From Nocardia iowensis (lineage in GTDB: Bacteria; Actinomycetota; Actinomycetes; Mycobacteriales; Mycobacteriaceae): a DNA stretch of 64,000 bases. The notes beneath the pieces were generated by a model that was given only the letters and a program-made list of their open reading frames with translations, was not told the origin of the DNA and made no database searches. Where the stretch lies: positions 6,262,001-6,326,000 of the forward strand of contig NZ_CP078145.1 in assembly GCF_019222765.1 (NCBI RefSeq). The letters run 5' to 3'. The position numbers and the translations under genes are program-made. Within the stretch, counting starts at the first letter, position 1. The number at the start of each line of letters is the position of its first letter. Shown piece after piece: positions 62,905 to 64,000 of this stretch.

Positions 62905-64000
62905 CGGGCGGTTCCGTTCTGTGCGGGGCGGGGCAGGCGAGCGGCGATGCGCCAGCTGCCCGCGCCGGCCGGGCCCGCGTCGAGTTGCCCGCCGAGGGAT
63001 TCGACGCGTTCGCGCAGGCCGATCAGTCCGAAGCCGGAGGGGACGACCGAATGTGCCGGTGCCCCTGCGGTATTCGTGACCTCGACGGTGGTCGCCGGCT
63101 CGGTATACGCGACCCGGATGACGACCGCGGCGTCGCCCGCGTGCTTGCGGGCATTCGTCAGCGCTTCACGCACGATGCGATACACCGCGAGGCGGTGGGC
63201 GATCGAGGCCTGGTCCGGATCGCCTTCGACGGTCAGTTCGACGTGCTGACCGGCCGCGCGCGCCTGCTCGACGACGTCGTCCAGATCCCGCAGCGCTGGC
63301 GCGAGTTCCGGTGCGGCACTTGATGTATGGAGTGCACCGAGGACGTCGCGGAGCTCGTCGAGAGCCGCGGTGGCGGTGCTGCGCAGCAGACCGAGGCGCT
63401 CGACCACCGGTGCGGGCAGGGTGTCCGTGCGGGTGGCCAGCACGCCGCTGTGCAGGGCGAGCAGGCTGAGCCGGTGCGCGAGCACGTCGTGCATTTCCGC
63501 GGCGATCGCCGAACGCTCGGCCAGCCTGGCGGCCTCCTCGCGTAGTTCCCGCTCGATGCGCAGGTGCTCGACCTGACGGGCGAGCGCATCGATGAGCCGC
63601 CTACGGCTACGCACCCACAGCCCGAGCGCCACGGCGAGCGCGAGCAGGAGAGCCGGACCGAAGGCACGCGGCTGCCACAGGTCGAGCGTGGGTCGCACGA
63701 GCACATTCACCAGCAAGGCGCCCACGACCGCGCCTACCGCGGCTCGCAGCCACCCCTGAGCGGCGAGATGGAAGGCGATGACAAGCAACGGCAGGATGAG
63801 TCCGCACACACCGGCGGCGAACACGGCGACCACCATGGTCGCCAGCGGCCACCGGTAGCGGACCGCGACCGACAATCCCGCCAGCAACGCGACGAGCACC
63901 GGCGGCTCGAGCCACTTGCCGTCGACGGACACGGCGGCGTCCTGCACCGTCAGCATGGTGACCAGTCCGGTCAGCATGACCTCGGCCCACCAGGGCCAGC
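62901..64000 (-). CDS. DesK/NarX-type sensor histidine kinase, 5' end outside the window
   Basis: At least 366 residues. Membrane helices fill the N-terminal ~120 residues, including VLVALLAGLSVAVRYRWPLATMVVAVFAAG. The HisKA_3 dimerisation helix has ERSAIAAEMHDVLAHRLSLLALHSG with the phospho-acceptor His, and the HATPase has IVREALTNARKHA and GFGLIGLRERVESLGG. An ATG at 63975–63977 is in frame, but upstream codons (encoding WPWWAEV) look like the family's N-terminal membrane segment, so the true start is probably beyond base 64000. Signal unknown. Confidence 0.9.
   Translation of the reverse strand, partial: WPWWAEVMLTGLVTMLTVQDAAVSVDGKWLEPPVLVALLAGLSVAVRYRWPLATMVVAVFAAGVCGLILPLLVIAFHLAAQGWLRAAVGAVVGALLVNVLVRPTLDLWQPRAFGPALLLALAVALGLWVRSRRRLIDALARQVEHLRIERELREEAARLAERSAIAAEMHDVLAHRLSLLALHSGVLATRTDTLPAPVVERLGLLRSTATAALDELRDVLGALHTSSAAPELAPALRDLDDVVEQARAAGQHVELTVEGDPDQASIAHRLAVYRIVREALTNARKHAGDAAVVIRVAYTEPATTVEVTNTAGAPAHSVVPSGFGLIGLRERVESLGGQLDAGPAGAGSWRIAARLPRPAQNGTAR

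Noticed and set aside
1..64000. tRNA/rRNA genes, insertion sequences, prophage or integrase genes
   Set aside because: No cloverleaf, rRNA core, transposase or integrase motif was seen anywhere in either strand.

Overview
This is a high-GC actinobacterial chromosome segment, most likely from Nocardia or a close relative in the Mycobacteriales. The conserved block dapF – tRNA/rRNA methyltransferase – miaA – LigB-like protein, DUF349 protein, four-helix membrane protein, miaB (from memory, M. tuberculosis Rv2726c–Rv2733c), the lexA/chiZ-like/nrdR block (Rv2718c–Rv2720) and recA/recX/DUF3046/glycosyltransferase (Rv2736c–Rv2739c) are all present. The gluABCD operon sits between miaB and recX, as remembered for Corynebacterium. 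Start codons are often GTG or TTG, several genes look leaderless, and ATGA/GTGA overlaps are common. I saw no insertion sequence, phage, plasmid, tRNA, rRNA or CRISPR signal.

Layout. 1–5.4 kb: SDR oxidoreductase, FadD12-like acyl-CoA ligase, GNAT acetyltransferase, class III aminotransferase and a Pr6Pr membrane protein. 5.5–13.6 kb: the large RNA helicase HrpA, NrdR, a secreted protein, and the divergent chiZ-like/lexA pair with two SOS boxes. 13.6–17.6 kb: a DUF2867/AraC pair and a TetR/FAD-monooxygenase pair with a clear triple operator. 17.9–21.7 kb: exported hydrolases (SGNH, antigen-85-like, metallophosphoesterase). 21.7–27.2 kb: a TctCBA tripartite tricarboxylate transporter divergent from a CitA/CitB-type two-component system. 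27.2–32.7 kb: an orphan ABC-2 permease, acyl-CoA dehydrogenase, GT39-type membrane glycosyltransferase and lysophospholipid acyltransferase. 32.7–33.35 kb: an intergenic island of two nested tandem repeats. 33.3–42.7 kb: hflX to miaB housekeeping block. 43–46.5 kb: gluABCD glutamate uptake. 46.6–51.1 kb: membrane M28 peptidase, recX, recA. 51.2–55.8 kb: Lrp/MFS efflux pair, and a VOC/flavin-split-barrel/NTF2 operon divergent from a CGNR regulator. 56.3–59 kb: a TPR–aminoglycoside-phosphotransferase-like fusion, DUF3046 and a glycosyltransferase. 59.2–64 kb: a PhnZ-like HD protein behind a GntR/HutC-type palindrome, a PIG-L deacetylase, small stress-type proteins under a SigF-like promoter, and a NarL/DesK-type two-component system cut by the right edge.

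How the genes work together. The strongest regulatory picture is the DNA-damage response. lexA and its divergent neighbour have LexA boxes. recA has both a LexA box and a match to the mycobacterial RecA-NDp (PafBC-type) promoter. The accessory parts consist of regulator/target pairs (TetR–monooxygenase, Lrp–MFS, CGNR–VOC operon, CitAB–TctCBA), each with visible intergenic signals. The least explained items are the tandem-repeat island, a dispersed repeat that carries a ribosome-binding site and start codon, the TPR–kinase fusion, and the small stress gene cluster at 61–62 kb.
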